From: Rhodobacter sp.
GTDB lineage: Bacteria; Pseudomonadota; Alphaproteobacteria; Rhodobacterales; Rhodobacteraceae
DNA: 64,000 nucleotides
Assembly (NCBI GenBank): GCA_027484145.1
Contig: JAIXUH010000012.1
Location: 62,001 to 126,000, forward strand
Reading direction: 5' to 3'
Made by a program: the position numbers and the translations under genes
Shown: piece after piece, positions 63,562 through 64,000 of the stretch
How positions within the stretch are numbered: the first letter of the stretch is position 1
Layout of the letters: each line of letters begins with the position of its first letter
The notes under the pieces: generated by a model
The model's database searches: none
Seen by the model: the letters and a program-made list of their open reading frames with translations, nothing else
Told to the model about the DNA's origin: nothing

Positions 63562-64000
63562 ATGAGCATTCCCATGAAACCGTTCCTCATTCTGTGTGCG
63601 GCCCTTTGGCCGCTGATGGCACAGGCGGCTGACCCCGCCTTTGCCCCGGTTCCGGCCAGCACGGTGGTGCAGGCCGACCTTCTGTATCAACGCCGTCCGG
63701 TCATCGTCTTTGCCGATACCCCGGACGACCCTGCCTTTGTCCGGCAGATGGAGCTTTTGGTCCGCTATTACCCCGATCTGGCCGAGCGTGACGTGATCCT
63801 GATCACCGACACCGACCCTGCGGCAAAATCAGACCTGCGCCAGATGCTGCGGCCACGGGGCTTTTCGCTGGTGCTGATGGACAAGGACTGGAAGCCGTCG
63901 ATCCGCAAACCCCTGCCGTGGGACGGGCGCGAGATTGCGCGGGCCATCGACAAGATGCCGATGGCCCGCACCGAAGAGTTGGAGCGGCATCCTTCGGGTC
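63562..64000 (+). CDS. DUF4174 domain protein (cut by right edge)
   Basis: 146 codons are visible and no stop is reached. A Sec signal (FLILCAALWPLMAQA) precedes a mature domain with RRPVIVFADTPDDPAFVRQM and LITDTDPAAKSDLRQMLRPRGFSLVLMD, which match DUF4174, a thioredoxin-like domain. Function unknown. It is divergent from the mutase gene. An ATG at 63574 is an alternative start. Confidence 0.82.
   Translation, partial: MSIPMKPFLILCAALWPLMAQAADPAFAPVPASTVVQADLLYQRRPVIVFADTPDDPAFVRQMELLVRYYPDLAERDVILITDTDPAAKSDLRQMLRPRGFSLVLMDKDWKPSIRKPLPWDGREIARAIDKMPMARTEELERHPSG

Noticed and set aside
1-64000. tRNA, rRNA, insertion sequences or prophage
   Set aside because: Reading both strands I saw no cloverleaf with a T-loop consensus, no transposase motif and no phage structural genes; a tRNA scan would be needed for certainty.

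Overview
The window is chromosomal DNA of a high-GC alphaproteobacterium, most likely a Rhodobacteraceae (Rhodobacter/Paracoccus/Roseobacter relative). This is inferred from the phaZ / phaC-phasin-phaR PHA locus with CTGC-N3-GCAG repressor sites, the short ~446-residue ProRS, an HdaA-like protein after an AI-2E-type permease, the LolC/E-LolD pair, and gene families typical of this group. Gene density is high, many pairs overlap by 4 nt (ATGA/GTGA), and I see no insertion sequence, prophage, CRISPR array, rRNA or tRNA.

Layout. 1-2.5 kb: 5' part of a CoxL-type molybdo-hydroxylase subunit, then two tandem paralogous aspartate-rich (DxDxDG) proteins of unknown role. 2.5-6.4 kb: a fold-III ornithine/lysine decarboxylase divergent from an Lrp-type regulator, a DUF1428 protein, and a serine hydrolase plus TetR regulator. 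6.4-12 kb: an ABA4-like/7-TM membrane pair behind twin TetR operators, a DUF3592 protein, valS and a DUF1992 protein. 12-20.6 kb: a 729-aa protein with an exact 50-residue repeat, a HisC-like aminotransferase, gatB, a lytic transglycosylase lipoprotein, a TerB protein and a leaderless PhnD-like protein. 20.7-30.2 kb: a polar amino-acid-type ABC transporter followed by two PuuA-like glutamine synthetases, a class I amidotransferase and a PuuB-like oxidase. This reads as uptake and gamma-glutamylation of polyamines or amines, followed by a DegT-family aminotransferase and a LysR regulator.

31-38 kb: PHA metabolism (phaR, phasin, phaC on the minus strand, phaZ divergent), then three consecutive alpha/beta hydrolases. 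38-43 kb: thrS, then the most notable locus, a DUF2282 precursor peptide, a DUF692 (MNIO) enzyme, a DUF2063 partner and a DoxX membrane protein. This is the gene order of the recently described copper-buffering RiPP 'bufferin' clusters. 43-49.7 kb: cold shock protein, ArsC/Spx-like protein, DUF2177, CBS protein, cytochrome c lipoprotein, lolD-lolC/E, a ThuA-like protein and proS. 49.9-64 kb: a membrane-anchored pentapeptide-repeat protein, AI-2E-type permease, hdaA-like gene, ppk-ppx (polyphosphate), VOC and GNAT proteins, a TerB-J-domain protein, an endonuclease/phosphatase-family protein, a small secreted protein, methylmalonyl-CoA mutase, and the start of a DUF4174 protein cut by the right edge.

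Recurring themes are storage polymers (PHA and polyphosphate, with methylmalonyl-CoA mutase nearby), polyamine metabolism, and GC-rich hairpin repeats between genes. Three copies of an AAATATCC-box plus G-stem hairpin element and one perfect 24-bp palindrome are visible. Composition drops locally inside valS, the 50-residue-repeat gene and the pentapeptide gene.
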